Source: Caulobacter rhizosphaerae
GTDB taxonomy: Bacteria > Pseudomonadota > Alphaproteobacteria > Caulobacterales > Caulobacteraceae
Length of the DNA stretch: 64,000 nucleotides
NCBI RefSeq assembly: GCF_010977555.1
Contig: NZ_CP048815.1
Coordinates: forward strand, 2,410,501 to 2,474,500
Reading direction: 5' to 3'
Position 1 is the first letter of the stretch. Each line of letters begins with the position of its first letter. Position numbers and translations under genes: made by a program. The notes beneath the pieces were generated by a model. That model had not been told where the DNA came from. It made no database searches and saw only the letters and a program-made list of their open reading frames with translations. This document shows positions 44,094 to 52,969 of the stretch, one piece after another.

Positions 44094-46184
44094 TCAACCT
44101 GCGTCGTTGAGCGGCGAGGCGGCCTTCCAGTCGAACAGTTCCTGCAGGGTGCGCACCGCCCGGCCGCGGGGCGAGGTCAGGTCGGGGTCGCGGGCCAGGA
44201 TTAGCCGGGCGTCGTCGGCGGCCACGGCGATCAGGTCCCGGTGGGCGACCGGGTCGGCCAGCCTGTAGGCCGGGAAGCCGCTCTGCTTGAGGCCCAGCGG
44301 ATCGCCGCCGCCGCGCAGCTCAAGGTCCTTCTCGGCGATCTCGAAGCCGTCGTCGCTGCGGCGCAGGATGTCCAGCCGCTGCTGGGCGGTCTCCGACAGC
44401 GGCGGGTCGTAGAGCAGCACGCACGAGCTCTCGCGCGCCCCGCGGCCCACCCGCCCGCGCAGCTGGTGAAGCTGGGCCAGGCCGAAGCGGTCGGCGTGCT
44501 CGATCACCATGATGCTGGCGTTGGGCACGTTGACCCCGACCTCGACCACCGTGGTCGCCACAAGCACCGACACCTTGCCGTCGACGAAGTCGGCCATGAC
44601 CGCGTCCTTCTCGGCGGCCGGCATCTGGCCGTGGACCAGGCCGACGCTGGGGCCGATGGCCTGGCGCAGGGCGGCGGCCCGCTGCTCGGCGTCGCGCAGG
44701 TCGATCTTCTCGGACTCCGAGACCAGCGGGCAGATCCAGAAGGCCTGGGCCCCGGCCTGGGCGGCCGCCTTCAGCCGCTCGATGATCTCGGGAATGCGCG
44801 GGGTGGGCGCGGCGCGGGTGGCGACGGGGGTGCGGCCCGGCGGCTTTTCGTCGATGCGCGAGACGTCCAGGTCGCCGAACACGGTCAGCTCCAGGGTGCG
44901 CGGGATCGGCGTGGCCGACATGGCCACCAGGTGCGCGCCCCCTAAGCCATCAATAAGTCCCTTGTCCTGCAGCCGCTTGCGCTCGTTGACGCCGAACCGG
45001 TGCTGCTCGTCAATGATCGTCAGGCCCAGGGCCTTGAAGGCGACGTCGTCCTGGAACAGGGCGTGGGTGCCCACGGCCACGGCGGCCGAGCCGTCGGCCA
45101 GCTTGGCCAGTTTCGACGCCCGGGCCGAGCCCTTGTCGCGGCCGGTCAGCAGGATCACCGCCAGGCCCTGCGCCTCCAGCGGCGGGGCCAGGGTCTCGTA
45201 GTGCTGGCGGGCCAGGATCTCGGTCGGGGCCATCAGGGCCGACTGCAGGCCGCTGGACGCCGCGTCGGCCATGGCCAGCATGGCCACCACCGTCTTGCCC
45301 GAGCCGACGTCGCCCTGCAGCAACCGGCCCATGCGCTCGCCGCTGGCCATGTCGCCGCGCACCTCAGACAGGGCGCGGATCTGAGCCCCGGTCAGCCTGA
45401 AGGGCAGGGCCTTCTCGACGGAGTCCGACAGGGGACCGGCGACGATGCGCGGCGCGGGGTGCGAGCGCTTGCCGGCCTTGCGCTGGGCCAGGGCCAGCTG
45501 GTGGGCCAGCAGTTCGTCATAGGCCAGGCGGCGGCGGGCGACCGACATCGGCGACAGGTCGATCTCGGCCTGCGGGCCGTGGACCAGGGCCAAGGCCTCG
45601 CGCCAAGCCGGAAAGCCGCTCTTGGCCAGCCAGGCCGGATCCTGCCACTCCGGCAGGGCGGCGGCCCGCTCCAGGGCTTCCTGGGCGAACTTGCGGAAGG
45701 TGCGGGAGGGGAGGCCCGCGGTGGCCGGATAGACCGGCTCGATCGGCGGGATCTCGCCGACCCGCTCGGCCTCGAGCAGGTAGTCGGGATGGGCGACCTG
45801 GATCTCGCTGCCGAACCGCTCGACCTTGCCGCTGACCGCCCGCCGGGCCCCGACCGGATGCTGGCGCTCCAGGTGCGGCCCGTGGCCCTTGAACCAGGTC
45901 AGGGTGACGAAGCCGTGCTCGTCCCAGGCGCGGACCCGCCACGGCTGGCCGGAGCGCTGCGGCGGCAGGTGGGCGTCGATGGTGACCAGGAAGGTCTGGA
46001 CCTGGCCGTCGACGGCGCGATCCGAGGTGGTGGCCGTGCGGCGGACCAGGCCCTGGGGCAGGGTGAATAGCACGTCGCGGACGATCGGCCCCGCCAGCCG
46101 CTCGACCAGCGGCGCGACGCGCGGCCCTACGCCCTTCAGCGTGGAGACCGGCGTGAACAGCGGAAAGAGAATCTCGGGGCGCAT
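44094..46184 (-). CDS. recG: ATP-dependent DNA helicase RecG
   Basis: A 696-residue monomeric helicase that remodels stalled replication forks and Holliday junctions. The N-terminal wedge domain begins LFTPVSTLKGVGPRVAPLVE. Helicase motifs are GDVGSGKTVVAMLAM (Walker A), DEQHRFGV (DEAH-type box), SATPIPRTL and the late QLRGRVGRG. The length is typical. It overlaps nothing and is convergent with the DUF3089 gene, 5 bases apart. Confidence 0.95.
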   Translation of the reverse strand: MRPEILFPLFTPVSTLKGVGPRVAPLVERLAGPIVRDVLFTLPQGLVRRTATTSDRAVDGQVQTFLVTIDAHLPPQRSGQPWRVRAWDEHGFVTLTWFKGHGPHLERQHPVGARRAVSGKVERFGSEIQVAHPDYLLEAERVGEIPPIEPVYPATAGLPSRTFRKFAQEALERAAALPEWQDPAWLAKSGFPAWREALALVHGPQAEIDLSPMSVARRRLAYDELLAHQLALAQRKAGKRSHPAPRIVAGPLSDSVEKALPFRLTGAQIRALSEVRGDMASGERMGRLLQGDVGSGKTVVAMLAMADAASSGLQSALMAPTEILARQHYETLAPPLEAQGLAVILLTGRDKGSARASKLAKLADGSAAVAVGTHALFQDDVAFKALGLTIIDEQHRFGVNERKRLQDKGLIDGLGGAHLVAMSATPIPRTLELTVFGDLDVSRIDEKPPGRTPVATRAAPTPRIPEIIERLKAAAQAGAQAFWICPLVSESEKIDLRDAEQRAAALRQAIGPSVGLVHGQMPAAEKDAVMADFVDGKVSVLVATTVVEVGVNVPNASIMVIEHADRFGLAQLHQLRGRVGRGARESSCVLLYDPPLSETAQQRLDILRRSDDGFEIAEKDLELRGGGDPLGLKQSGFPAYRLADPVAHRDLIAVAADDARLILARDPDLTSPRGRAVRTLQELFDWKAASPLNDAG

Positions 46185-46337
46185 GTGGGACCACCATAGC
46201 GAAGCCCGCGACGGATGTGGACGCCGCCGTGTTCTCTTTTCGTGCCGTTCAGCGATTTCGAAGGAAGCTCGGCCGTAAAAGGCCGAACGGATCCCGGGGG
46301 TGACGCCTATGTCGTCCCCCGAAACCCGAAGGCGGGC

Positions 46338-46640
46338 CTATTCGCCCTTGTTCATGGCCGGATTCAGCGCGGCCAGGATGTCCTGCAACTCGTCCGAGCG
46401 CGAGGCGCCCGAGACGTTCAGGCGGGTGTAGAGGTACTCGGCCTTGTGTTTCATCGCCGCCTCGGGGAAGCGATTGCCGGCCCCGTGCAGGTTGTTGGCC
46501 TCGCCGGCGTAGACGACGGTTCCGGTGGCGTCGACGAAGACGAAGTTGCCAGCGATCGTCGTCCGAGGATCGCGATCCTCGGCCAGCTTGTAACGGTAGA
46601 CGGCGCCTGATGCGCCTTGCAGATCGATATAGGGTTTCAC
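46338..46640 (-). CDS. Small hypothetical protein, GIY-YIG-like fold possible
   Basis: A 100-residue protein starting MKPYIDLQGASGAVYRYKL. The stretch GNFVFVDATGTVVYAGEANNL resembles the two-strand core of GIY-YIG nucleases (GNFVYV...VYVGETENL form), but the catalytic Tyr/Arg pattern is not clear. GTG 46640 is chosen because GAGG stands 5-6 bases upstream; another GTG at 46655 is possible. The gene stands alone between recG and the cystine transporter genes. Function unknown. Confidence 0.55.
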   Translation of the reverse strand: MKPYIDLQGASGAVYRYKLAEDRDPRTTIAGNFVFVDATGTVVYAGEANNLHGAGNRFPEAAMKHKAEYLYTRLNVSGASRSDELQDILAALNPAMNKGE

Positions 46641-46702
46641 TGGACCTCGCCTCACAGCACACGGCGTCGGCGGAGAGGAGGTGAGGGGCGCCGGAGGCCA
46701 AA

Positions 46703-47458
46703 TTATGACCTTAGGCCACTCACCTTGCTGAGGAATCGCCGCGTACGTTCTTCCTTAGGCGAACCAAGCACTTCGGCGGAAGGGCCTTGTTCAATTATAA
46801 CGCCGTCATCCATGAACAGCGTCCGATCGGCCACATCCCGGGCGAAGTCCATCTGGTGGGTCACGATCACCATGGTCCGCTTCTCGGCGGCCAGGTCGCG
46901 GATCACCGTCAGCACCTCGCCGACCAGTTCCGGATCCAGGGCCGAGGTCGGTTCGTCGAACAGGATGACCTGCGGATCCATGGCCAGGGCCCGGGCGATG
47001 GCGCAACGCTGCTGCTGGCCGCCGGACAGCTCCCGCGGATAGGCGTCGACCCGATGGGCCAAGCCCACCTTGGTCAGCAGGGCCCGGGCCCTGTCACGGG
47101 CGGCGGCGGGCGCTTCGCCGCGCACCACGATCAGGCCCTCGGCGACGTTGTCCAGGGCCGTGCGGTGCGGGAACAGGTTGAAACCCTGGAACACGAAGCC
47201 GACCCGGCCCTTCAGGGCGCGGGCCAGCGGCGGCTTGGCGCCGGCCGTGATCCCGGCCACGGTCAGGGTCCCGCCGTCGATGGCCTCCAGTCCGGCCAGG
47301 CAGCGCAGAAGGGTGCTCTTGCCCGAGCCGCTGGGACCGATGACCGCGACGACCTCGCCGGGCGTCACGGTCAGGTCGACGCCGTTCAGCACGGTCGTGT
47401 CGCCGAAGCGCTTGACCAGGCCCTTGGCGTCGATGGCGCTTCCTGGAGCCTCGCTCAT
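46703..47458 (-). CDS. tcyN: L-cystine ABC transporter ATP-binding protein
   Basis: A 251-residue ATPase of the polar amino-acid importer class. Walker A is GPSGSGKST, the signature is LSGGQQQRCAIARAL and Walker B is VILFDEPTSALDPE. The closest named relative by context is E. coli TcyN (YecC), because the binding protein upstream matches TcyJ. The ATG overlaps the permease stop by 4 bases, so the operon order is binding protein, permease, ATPase. Confidence 0.88.
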   Translation of the reverse strand: MSEAPGSAIDAKGLVKRFGDTTVLNGVDLTVTPGEVVAVIGPSGSGKSTLLRCLAGLEAIDGGTLTVAGITAGAKPPLARALKGRVGFVFQGFNLFPHRTALDNVAEGLIVVRGEAPAAARDRARALLTKVGLAHRVDAYPRELSGGQQQRCAIARALAMDPQVILFDEPTSALDPELVGEVLTVIRDLAAEKRTMVIVTHQMDFARDVADRTLFMDDGVIIEQGPSAEVLGSPKEERTRRFLSKVSGLRS

Positions 47459-48111
47459 CGGCGACCCTCCGCCTGGCGTTCCAGCCGGGTCTGGCCCAGG
47501 GCCAGCAGGCTGGACAGGATCCAGTAGAGGGCGGCGGCCGCCAGGTACATGGCGAAGATCTCGTAGGTGCGAGCGGTGATCAACTGGGCTTGGCGGAACA
47601 GCTCGGGCACCTGGATGGTGGCGGCCAGGGAGGTGTCCTTGACCAGGCTGATGAAGCTGTTGGACAGGGGCGCGACGGCGGTGCGGGCCGCCTGGGGCAG
47701 GATCACCCGGCGCAGGGCCTGGCCGCGGCTCATCCCCAGCACGCTGGCGGCCTCCCACTGGCCCTTGTCGACGGCGGCGATGGCGCTGCGCAGGATCTCG
47801 CCGGCATAGGCCCCGATATTGATCGAGAAGCCGATCCCGGCGGCCAGCAACGGCGGCAGCTGCACGCCCATCTGCGGCAGGCCGTAATAGATCAGGAACA
47901 GCTGCACCAGCAGCGGCGTGCCGCGGATCGCCGAGACATAGACGGCGGCGGGCCAGCGCAGGAACGGGCTGCGCGACAGTCGCATCAGGGCCAGGCCGAA
48001 CCCGATCGCCAGACCCACGCCCATGCCGATCAGGCTGAGCAGCACTGTGTAGCCCGCGCCCTTCAGCAGCAGCGGCGCCGATTGCGCGATGAGGTCGAGG
48101 GCGGGGGTCAT
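47455..48111 (-). CDS. tcyL: L-cystine ABC transporter permease
   Basis: A 218-residue inner-membrane protein with about five membrane segments, of the HisMQ/YecS type. The family EAA loop is readable as EAASVLGMSRGQALRRVILP. A conserved start, SAPLLLKGAGYTVLLSL, is the usual one for this subgroup. It works as a dimer with the ATPase encoded downstream. A 26-bp palindrome lies between it and the binding-protein gene. Confidence 0.88.
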   Translation of the reverse strand: MTPALDLIAQSAPLLLKGAGYTVLLSLIGMGVGLAIGFGLALMRLSRSPFLRWPAAVYVSAIRGTPLLVQLFLIYYGLPQMGVQLPPLLAAGIGFSINIGAYAGEILRSAIAAVDKGQWEAASVLGMSRGQALRRVILPQAARTAVAPLSNSFISLVKDTSLAATIQVPELFRQAQLITARTYEIFAMYLAAAALYWILSSLLALGQTRLERQAEGRR

Positions 48112-48135
48112 CGCGGACGGGCCGCGGGCGCGGCT

Positions 48136-48161
48136 GGGGACAGGCGCATGCGCCTGTCCCC
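48136..48161. repeat. 26-bp extragenic palindrome, copy 2 (perfect)
   Basis: GGGGACAGGCGCA is followed directly by its reverse complement. It lies in the 67-base gap between the binding-protein stop and permease start, inside one operon. There it could give more binding protein than permease by stabilising the upstream part of the mRNA. Confidence 0.88.
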
Positions 48162-48178
48162 AATCCTGGAACGGACCT

Positions 48179-48988
48179 TCACTTCGTCACGTCCTGGCCG
48201 AACCATTTCATCGAGATCGCCGCCAGCTGGCCGTTGGCGCGCAGGGCGTCGATGGCCTCGTCGATCGTGACCTTCATGGCGGGGTCGCGCAGCATCGCCA
48301 CGCCCATGCCCTGGCTGGCGAAGGGCGGGCCGGAGGCGACGAAGTCGGGCGAGGTCTTGACGAAGTCGGCGGCCACCAGCCGGTCGTTCAGCACCGCGTC
48401 GATGCGGCCGGCCTTCAGGTCCTGGTACTTGGTGGGGTCGTCGTCATAGGTGCGAACGACGGCGGTAGGGACATTGGTCCGCAGCCAGGTCTCGTAGTTG
48501 GTGCCCAGGCCCACGCCCACCTTCCTCCCCGCCAGGTCGGCGGGCGTTGCGATCCCCGCCTGGCCCTTGCGGACGATGATCTGGATGCCCGAGACGGTGT
48601 AGGGCCGCGAGAAGTCGTACTTGGCCGCCCGTTCCGGCGTGATGGTGATCTGGTTGATCACCACGTCGATGCGCCTGGACTCCAGCGCCCCCAGCAGGCC
48701 GGCGAACGGCGAGGGGTGGAACTCGGCCTTGACCTTCATCTGGGCGGCCAGGGCCTTGGCGAAGTCGACCTCGAAGCCGGCCAGCTGGCCGTCCTTGTCC
48801 TGGAAGTTGAATGGCGGATAGGTGCCTTCCAGGCCGATGCGCAGGGTCTTGGTCGCCTCGACCCGCTTGAGGCCGGTCTCGGCCGCGTCGCCGGCCTTGC
48901 CGCCGCAGCCGGCCAGGGCCCCCAAACCCAGCGTGGCCGCGCCGAGAGCCAGGCCGATCAGGAGTTCACGACGAGCGGGGAATCGCAT
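48179..48988 (-). CDS. tcyJ: L-cystine-binding lipoprotein of an ABC transporter
   Basis: A 269-residue extracytoplasmic solute-binding protein. The N-terminal signal ends in the lipobox LGALAGCGG. The ligand domain closely follows E. coli TcyJ/FliY: TLRIGLEGTYPPFNFQDKDG, ESRRIDVVINQITIT, KVGVGLGTNYETWLRTNV and the end WFGQDVTK are recognisable. It should deliver L-cystine (and perhaps cysteine or diaminopimelate) to the permease. ATG 48988 gives a normal signal peptide; an ATG at 49012 would add eight residues. Confidence 0.9.
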   Translation of the reverse strand: MRFPARRELLIGLALGAATLGLGALAGCGGKAGDAAETGLKRVEATKTLRIGLEGTYPPFNFQDKDGQLAGFEVDFAKALAAQMKVKAEFHPSPFAGLLGALESRRIDVVINQITITPERAAKYDFSRPYTVSGIQIIVRKGQAGIATPADLAGRKVGVGLGTNYETWLRTNVPTAVVRTYDDDPTKYQDLKAGRIDAVLNDRLVAADFVKTSPDFVASGPPFASQGMGVAMLRDPAMKVTIDEAIDALRANGQLAAISMKWFGQDVTK

Positions 48989-49159
48989 GCGAGCCTCGGA
49001 AGACGAAATCATCCGCCCATTTCTATACGCCCCGCGCGCCGCCGCCAGAGGCAAGCCGCGCCGCCGCGCCGCCGACCCCAACCTGACCGAGATTTAACCT
49101 GACGACGGGCCTCGGCTCTGGCTTCCTGCCGGGCTGTATCGTTCGTCGGGGGACTTCCA

Positions 49160-50341
49160 TTGGCTCTGTTCGATCCGGCCGCCGCCACCGCGGCCTATCT
49201 GGCGCAACTGCCGCCCGAGGCGCACGCCAAGGCCACGGCCTATACGCAAGGCGGGCATTGGCTGCTGCTGTGGGGCTTCGTGGTCTCGGCCCTGGTGTCG
49301 GTCCTGATCGTACGCTGGGGCGTGCTGGTCGTCCTGCGCCGGCGGCTGGAGCGTCGCAAGGCGCGGCCCGTCCTGGTCAGCCTGGTGGTCGGCGTCGTCT
49401 ACCTGCTGGTCGACAGCGTCCTGAGCCTGCCGTGGTCGATCTACGCCGACTGGTGGCGGCAGAAACAGTACGGCCTGACCAGCCAGGCCTTCGCCGGCTG
49501 GCTGGGCGAGCAGGCGATCAGCACGGCGATCGGCGCGGTGCTGTTCGGCCTGTTCCTGACCGCGCTCTACGCCCTGATCCGCAAGGCGCCGCGCAGCTGG
49601 TGGCTGTGGAGCGGCGGGCTGACGGCGGTGTTCATCACCGTCATGATGGTGCTGGCCCCGATCTATATCGAGCCGATCTTCAACCGGTACACGCCCGCGC
49701 CGGCCGGACCGGTGCGCGACCAGGTGGTCGCCATGGCCAGGGCCAACGGCATCCCGGCCGACAAGATCTTCGTCTACGACGGCTCCAAGCAGTCCAACGC
49801 CTATACGGCCAACGTCTCGGGCCTGTTCGGCTCGGCGCGGGTGGCGATGAGCGACACCATGTTCAAGCAGGGCGCGGACTTGGCCGAGGTGCGCGGCGTG
49901 GTCGGCCATGAGATGGGCCATTACGCCCACCACCACGCGCTGTGGATCGCCGGCGTCATGAGCCTTCTGGCCATCGTCGCCTTCTTCCTGGTCGACCGTC
50001 TGTTCGCGCCGGTCGCGGCCCTGATGAGCGCGGAAACGGTGCGGGGCCTGGCCGACCCGGCCGGCCTGCCGGTGCTGGCGGTGATCCTGGGCCTGCTGGG
50101 CCTGCTGGGCCAGCCGGTGACCAACAGCCTGATCCGCATCGCCGAGAGCGACGCCGACCACTACAGCCTGGTGCATTTCAACGAGCCGGACGGCCTGTCC
50201 AAGGCCCTGGTCAAGACCATCGAATACCGGGCCGCGACGCCGGGCCGGCTGGAGGAGATCCTGTTCTACGACCACCCGGCGGTGGGCAATCGCATCCGCC
50301 GGGCCATGGACTGGAAGGCGGCGCATCCGAAGGCGGATTAG
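49160..50341 (+). CDS. M48-family membrane metalloprotease, CAAX protease 1/Ste24 type
   Basis: A 393-residue multi-pass membrane zinc protease. The catalytic motif is VVGHEMGHYAHHH near residue 252, and the third ligand is the Glu of IAESDADHYS. The Ste24-type N-terminal CAAX_N region includes SLPWSIYADWWRQKQYGL. Bacteria lack CAAX prenylation, so it probably serves in membrane protein quality control. The start is TTG 49160, with GGGGGA about six bases upstream; no ATG or GTG nearby fits as well. Confidence 0.9.
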   Translation: MALFDPAAATAAYLAQLPPEAHAKATAYTQGGHWLLLWGFVVSALVSVLIVRWGVLVVLRRRLERRKARPVLVSLVVGVVYLLVDSVLSLPWSIYADWWRQKQYGLTSQAFAGWLGEQAISTAIGAVLFGLFLTALYALIRKAPRSWWLWSGGLTAVFITVMMVLAPIYIEPIFNRYTPAPAGPVRDQVVAMARANGIPADKIFVYDGSKQSNAYTANVSGLFGSARVAMSDTMFKQGADLAEVRGVVGHEMGHYAHHHALWIAGVMSLLAIVAFFLVDRLFAPVAALMSAETVRGLADPAGLPVLAVILGLLGLLGQPVTNSLIRIAESDADHYSLVHFNEPDGLSKALVKTIEYRAATPGRLEEILFYDHPAVGNRIRRAMDWKAAHPKAD

Positions 50342-50352
50342 CTGAGAGGCTG

Positions 50353-50457
50353 TGCGTCCTTCGAGGCCCGCTGCGCGGGCGCCTCAGGATGAGGAGCGTT
50401 GTAGCTCTGAATTCCTCATCCTGAGGTGCGAGCCGTAGGCGAGCCTCGAAGGACGCA
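50353..50457. repeat. 105-bp palindromic extragenic element (GTCCTTCGAGG family)
   Basis: Outer arms TGCGTCCTTCGAGGC (50353-50367) and its complement (50443-50457) pair over 15 bases. Inner arms CCTCAGGATGAGGA (50382-50395) and its complement (50413-50426) pair over 14. Small side hairpins such as GCCCG-CTGCG-CGGGC lie between. The element sits between the ends of the protease gene and the convergent FabH-like gene and may end both transcripts. This family is familiar from alphaproteobacterial genomes. Confidence 0.85.
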
Positions 50458-50462
50458 ATGCG

Positions 50463-51578
50463 CTACCGCTTGCGCACGAACACCGTCCCCGCCGAATAGC
50501 CCGCGCCGAAGCTGCAGATCAGGCCCGTCTCGCCCGGCGCGAAATCGTCGCTGGCGGTGTGGAAGGCGATGATCGAGCCGGCCGAGCTGGTGTTGGCGTA
50601 GGTATCCAGGATGATCACGTTCTCGCCGGGCTGCGGGTCTCGCCCTAGCACCTTGCGGCCGATCATCTCGTTCATGTTGATGTTGGCCTGGTGAAGCCAC
50701 AGGCGCTTTAGCCCGGTCGGCTCGACGCCGATGTCGCCGGCGTGCTCGACGATCATCTCGCTGACCATCGGCACCACTTCGCGGAACACCTTGCGGCCTT
50801 CCTGCACGAACAGCTTGTCCTTGGCGCCGATCCCCTCGGGGGCCGTGCGGTTGAGGAAGCCGAAGTTGTTGCGGATGTTGTTGGAGAACTGGGTCTTCAG
50901 CCGCGTGCCCAGGATCTCCCAGCCGCCGCTGGCCTGGCTTTCGTCTTCCAGGATCACGGCCGTGGCCACGTCGCCGAAGATGAAGTGGCTGTCGCGGTCG
51001 GTGAAGTTCAGGTGGCCCGAGCAGATCTCGGGATTGACCATCAGCACCGCCTTGGCGCTGCCGGTGGCGATGAAGTCGGCGGCGGTCTTGATGCCGAAGG
51101 TCGCCGAGGAGCAGGCGACGTTCATGTCGAAGGCGAAGCCCTCGATGCCCAGGGCCTGCTGCACCTCGATGGCCATGGCGGGATAGGCGCGCTGCATGTT
51201 CGAGGCCGCGCAGATCACCGCGCCGATCTCGCTGACCGGCTTGCCCCAGCGTTCGATCGCCTGCCTGGCGGCCTCGACGGCCATCTCGGCCAGGATCGAG
51301 ATCTCCTCGTTGGGCCGTTCGGGCAGGATCGGGCGCATGACCTCGGGGTCGACGATTCCGGTCTTGTTCATCACGTAGCGGGCCTTGATGCCCGAGGCCT
51401 TCTCGATGAACTCGGGCGAGGAGGGGGCCAACGCGGTGATCTCGCCGGCCGCGATCGCCTCGGCGTTGGCGGCGTTGAAACGCTCGACATAGGTGTTGAA
51501 GGCTTCGACCAACTCGGTGTTCGAAACGCTGAACGGCGGGGTGTACAGCCCCGTGGCGACGATGACGGCTTTAGGCAA
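50463..51578 (-). CDS. Beta-ketoacyl-ACP synthase III-like protein (FabH family)
   Basis: A 371-residue thiolase-fold condensing enzyme. The catalytic triad is visible: Cys in NVACSSATFG, His in LWLHQANINMNE and Asn in DTYANTSSAGS. It is longer than housekeeping FabH (about 320) because of an insertion after SNTELVEAFNTYVERFNAAN. Such FabH-like forms occur beside a normal FabH in alphaproteobacteria; the acyl substrate is unknown. The gene is alone on its strand between a palindromic element and the OMP promoter region. Confidence 0.87.
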   Translation of the reverse strand: MPKAVIVATGLYTPPFSVSNTELVEAFNTYVERFNAANAEAIAAGEITALAPSSPEFIEKASGIKARYVMNKTGIVDPEVMRPILPERPNEEISILAEMAVEAARQAIERWGKPVSEIGAVICAASNMQRAYPAMAIEVQQALGIEGFAFDMNVACSSATFGIKTAADFIATGSAKAVLMVNPEICSGHLNFTDRDSHFIFGDVATAVILEDESQASGGWEILGTRLKTQFSNNIRNNFGFLNRTAPEGIGAKDKLFVQEGRKVFREVVPMVSEMIVEHAGDIGVEPTGLKRLWLHQANINMNEMIGRKVLGRDPQPGENVIILDTYANTSSAGSIIAFHTASDDFAPGETGLICSFGAGYSAGTVFVRKR

Positions 51579-51889
51579 GGCGGCGGTCCCGGTGACGCTG
51601 GCGCGCCTCCCCTGAAAACAGGTGCGGGCGCGGCTTGGCTCTGTTGTCCGATCAATAGCACGCCCGGCGCGGGCGTCACCTTTCCCCGCGCGGCAGGGAT
51701 GTCACACCTCGCCGCTTTCGAGGCCGGACACGGAACGATTTGGCGTCGCCACAATCGCCACGGACATGTCGGGAACGACACGCAATGGCCGCAAAAGGCC
51801 CAGGGAGGGTCCAATGGCGGCCCCAGGGCGCGGCTATCCAGGGCAGGCCGAGGCGCTCCCCCTGCCTCGCCAGTACCAAGGAGTACACA
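51579..51889. other. Intergenic region before the outer-membrane protein gene
   Basis: These 311 bases separate two divergent genes and must hold both promoters. AAGGAG at 51878-51883 is the ribosome site of the OMP gene. I see no convincing promoter boxes, gene or repeat beyond that. The length leaves room for a 5' untranslated leader for the OMP mRNA. Confidence 0.4.
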
Positions 51890-52435
51890 ATGAAGACTCT
51901 CATGTCGGCGGCCGTTCTGGCCGCGCCGGTGGTCGCCATGGCGGTCGCCGCCGCTCCCTCCCTGTCCCACGCCCAGGACACCGGGGTCTACGGGACCCTC
52001 GGCTACGCCGGATCCCGCGCCGAAGGCGCCGACACCGGCGCGGTGCAGGGCCGCCTGGGCGCCAAGCTGACCCCGCATTTCGGCGTCGAGGGCGAGCTGT
52101 CCGGCGGCGTCAAGGACGACGACATCGACACCAACGGCGTGCGGTCCAACATCGAGCAGACCCATTCGGCCGCGGTCTATGGCGTGGGCTTCCTGCCCGT
52201 GACCCCGAACATCGACCTGATCGGCCGCGTCGGCTACGGCAACACCCAGTTCAAGCAGACCCTGGCCGGGGTCGAGAGCAAGTTCGACGCCGACAGCGTC
52301 AACTACGGGGTCGGCGCCCAGTACAAGGTCGACGACAAGAACGGCGTGCGCGTCGACTACACCCGCCAGCAGTTCCGCGACAACGACGCGGCCGACGCCA
52401 ACGTGGTGTCGGTGGGCTACGCCCGGAAGTTCTAG
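51890..52435 (+). CDS. Outer-membrane beta-barrel protein
   Basis: A 181-residue exported protein. The signal peptide is cut after a Ser-His-Ala site (SLSHAQDTG), and the mature part is a small barrel of alternating strands (GVYGTLGYAG, HFGVEGELSGG, IDLIGRVGYG). It ends in Phe (VSVGYARKF), the usual C-terminal signal for outer-membrane insertion. It resembles the OMP_b-brl/OmpA-N-like porin-type families of 8 strands. A strong AAGGAG precedes the ATG. Function beyond an outer-membrane surface protein is not evident. Confidence 0.85.
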   Translation: MKTLMSAAVLAAPVVAMAVAAAPSLSHAQDTGVYGTLGYAGSRAEGADTGAVQGRLGAKLTPHFGVEGELSGGVKDDDIDTNGVRSNIEQTHSAAVYGVGFLPVTPNIDLIGRVGYGNTQFKQTLAGVESKFDADSVNYGVGAQYKVDDKNGVRVDYTRQQFRDNDAADANVVSVGYARKF

Positions 52436-52458
52436 TCAGGCCTGGACCTCAAACGAAA

Positions 52459-52488
52459 GAAGCGCGCCTCCTTGCGGGGGCGCGCTTC
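52459..52488. terminator. Bidirectional terminator between OMP and DUF805 genes
   Basis: GAAGCGCGCC pairs with GGCGCGCTTC over 10 bp, and three more pairs close a TTGC loop. On the minus strand the stem is followed by TTTCGTTT, a fair U tract that would end the DUF805 transcript. On the plus strand it follows the OMP stop by 23 bases. Confidence 0.75.
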
Positions 52489-52511
52489 CTGATTCCCGGG
52501 GATGTCGGCGG

Positions 52512-52925
52512 TCAGCTGAAGACGGCGGCCGTGTCGCCCGTGCTCGAGCTCTTGGGATCGGGGCCGAACTTGTTGGGGCCGCTGGTGCCCGGCAGCACGG
52601 TGAAGACCAGCAGCACCAGGCCGCCGACGAAGGGCAGGAGGGCGATCAGCAGCCACCAGGCCGAGCGGTCGGTGTCGTGCAGCCGGCGGAAGCTGACGGC
52701 CAGGCTGGGGATGAGGATCCCGAGGACGAACAGGAAGTAGAGGCCGCTCAGCACCATGCCGATGGGGTTCATGTTGCCGCTGGTTCCACCGCCGATCGCG
52801 CTGACCAGGATGAAATAGGCGATCTCGACCAGGACGATGAACAGCGTGAACAGCCAGTATTCCGAACGGCGGGCGCGGCCGGAGAAATCGGCGTATTTCT
52901 TGAGCGGCTGGAACATCAGGGACAT
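52512..52925 (-). CDS. DUF805-family membrane protein, copy 2
   Basis: A 137-residue inner-membrane protein with the family start FQPLKKYADFSGRARRSEYW and the loop AVSFRRLHDTDRSAWWLLIA. About four membrane segments are present. It ends in a short soluble tail with GPNKFGPDPKS, also found in its neighbour. The start at 52925 gives the family N-terminus. The family's role is not known. It is a tandem paralogue of the next gene, 44 bases away, and ends at a strong terminator. Confidence 0.88.
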   Translation of the reverse strand: MSLMFQPLKKYADFSGRARRSEYWLFTLFIVLVEIAYFILVSAIGGGTSGNMNPIGMVLSGLYFLFVLGILIPSLAVSFRRLHDTDRSAWWLLIALLPFVGGLVLLVFTVLPGTSGPNKFGPDPKSSSTGDTAAVFS

Positions 52926-52969
52926 GGCAGGCTCCTGTGAAGGCCCCCGGAGGGGCGTGAATTTCGCGG

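Noticed and set aside
46269..46286. TCGGCC-GTAAAA-GGCCGA hairpin upstream of recG
   Set aside because: A 6-bp stem with a hexaloop but lacking the A1/G4 pattern and any ANTAR partner or terminator tail; probably chance.
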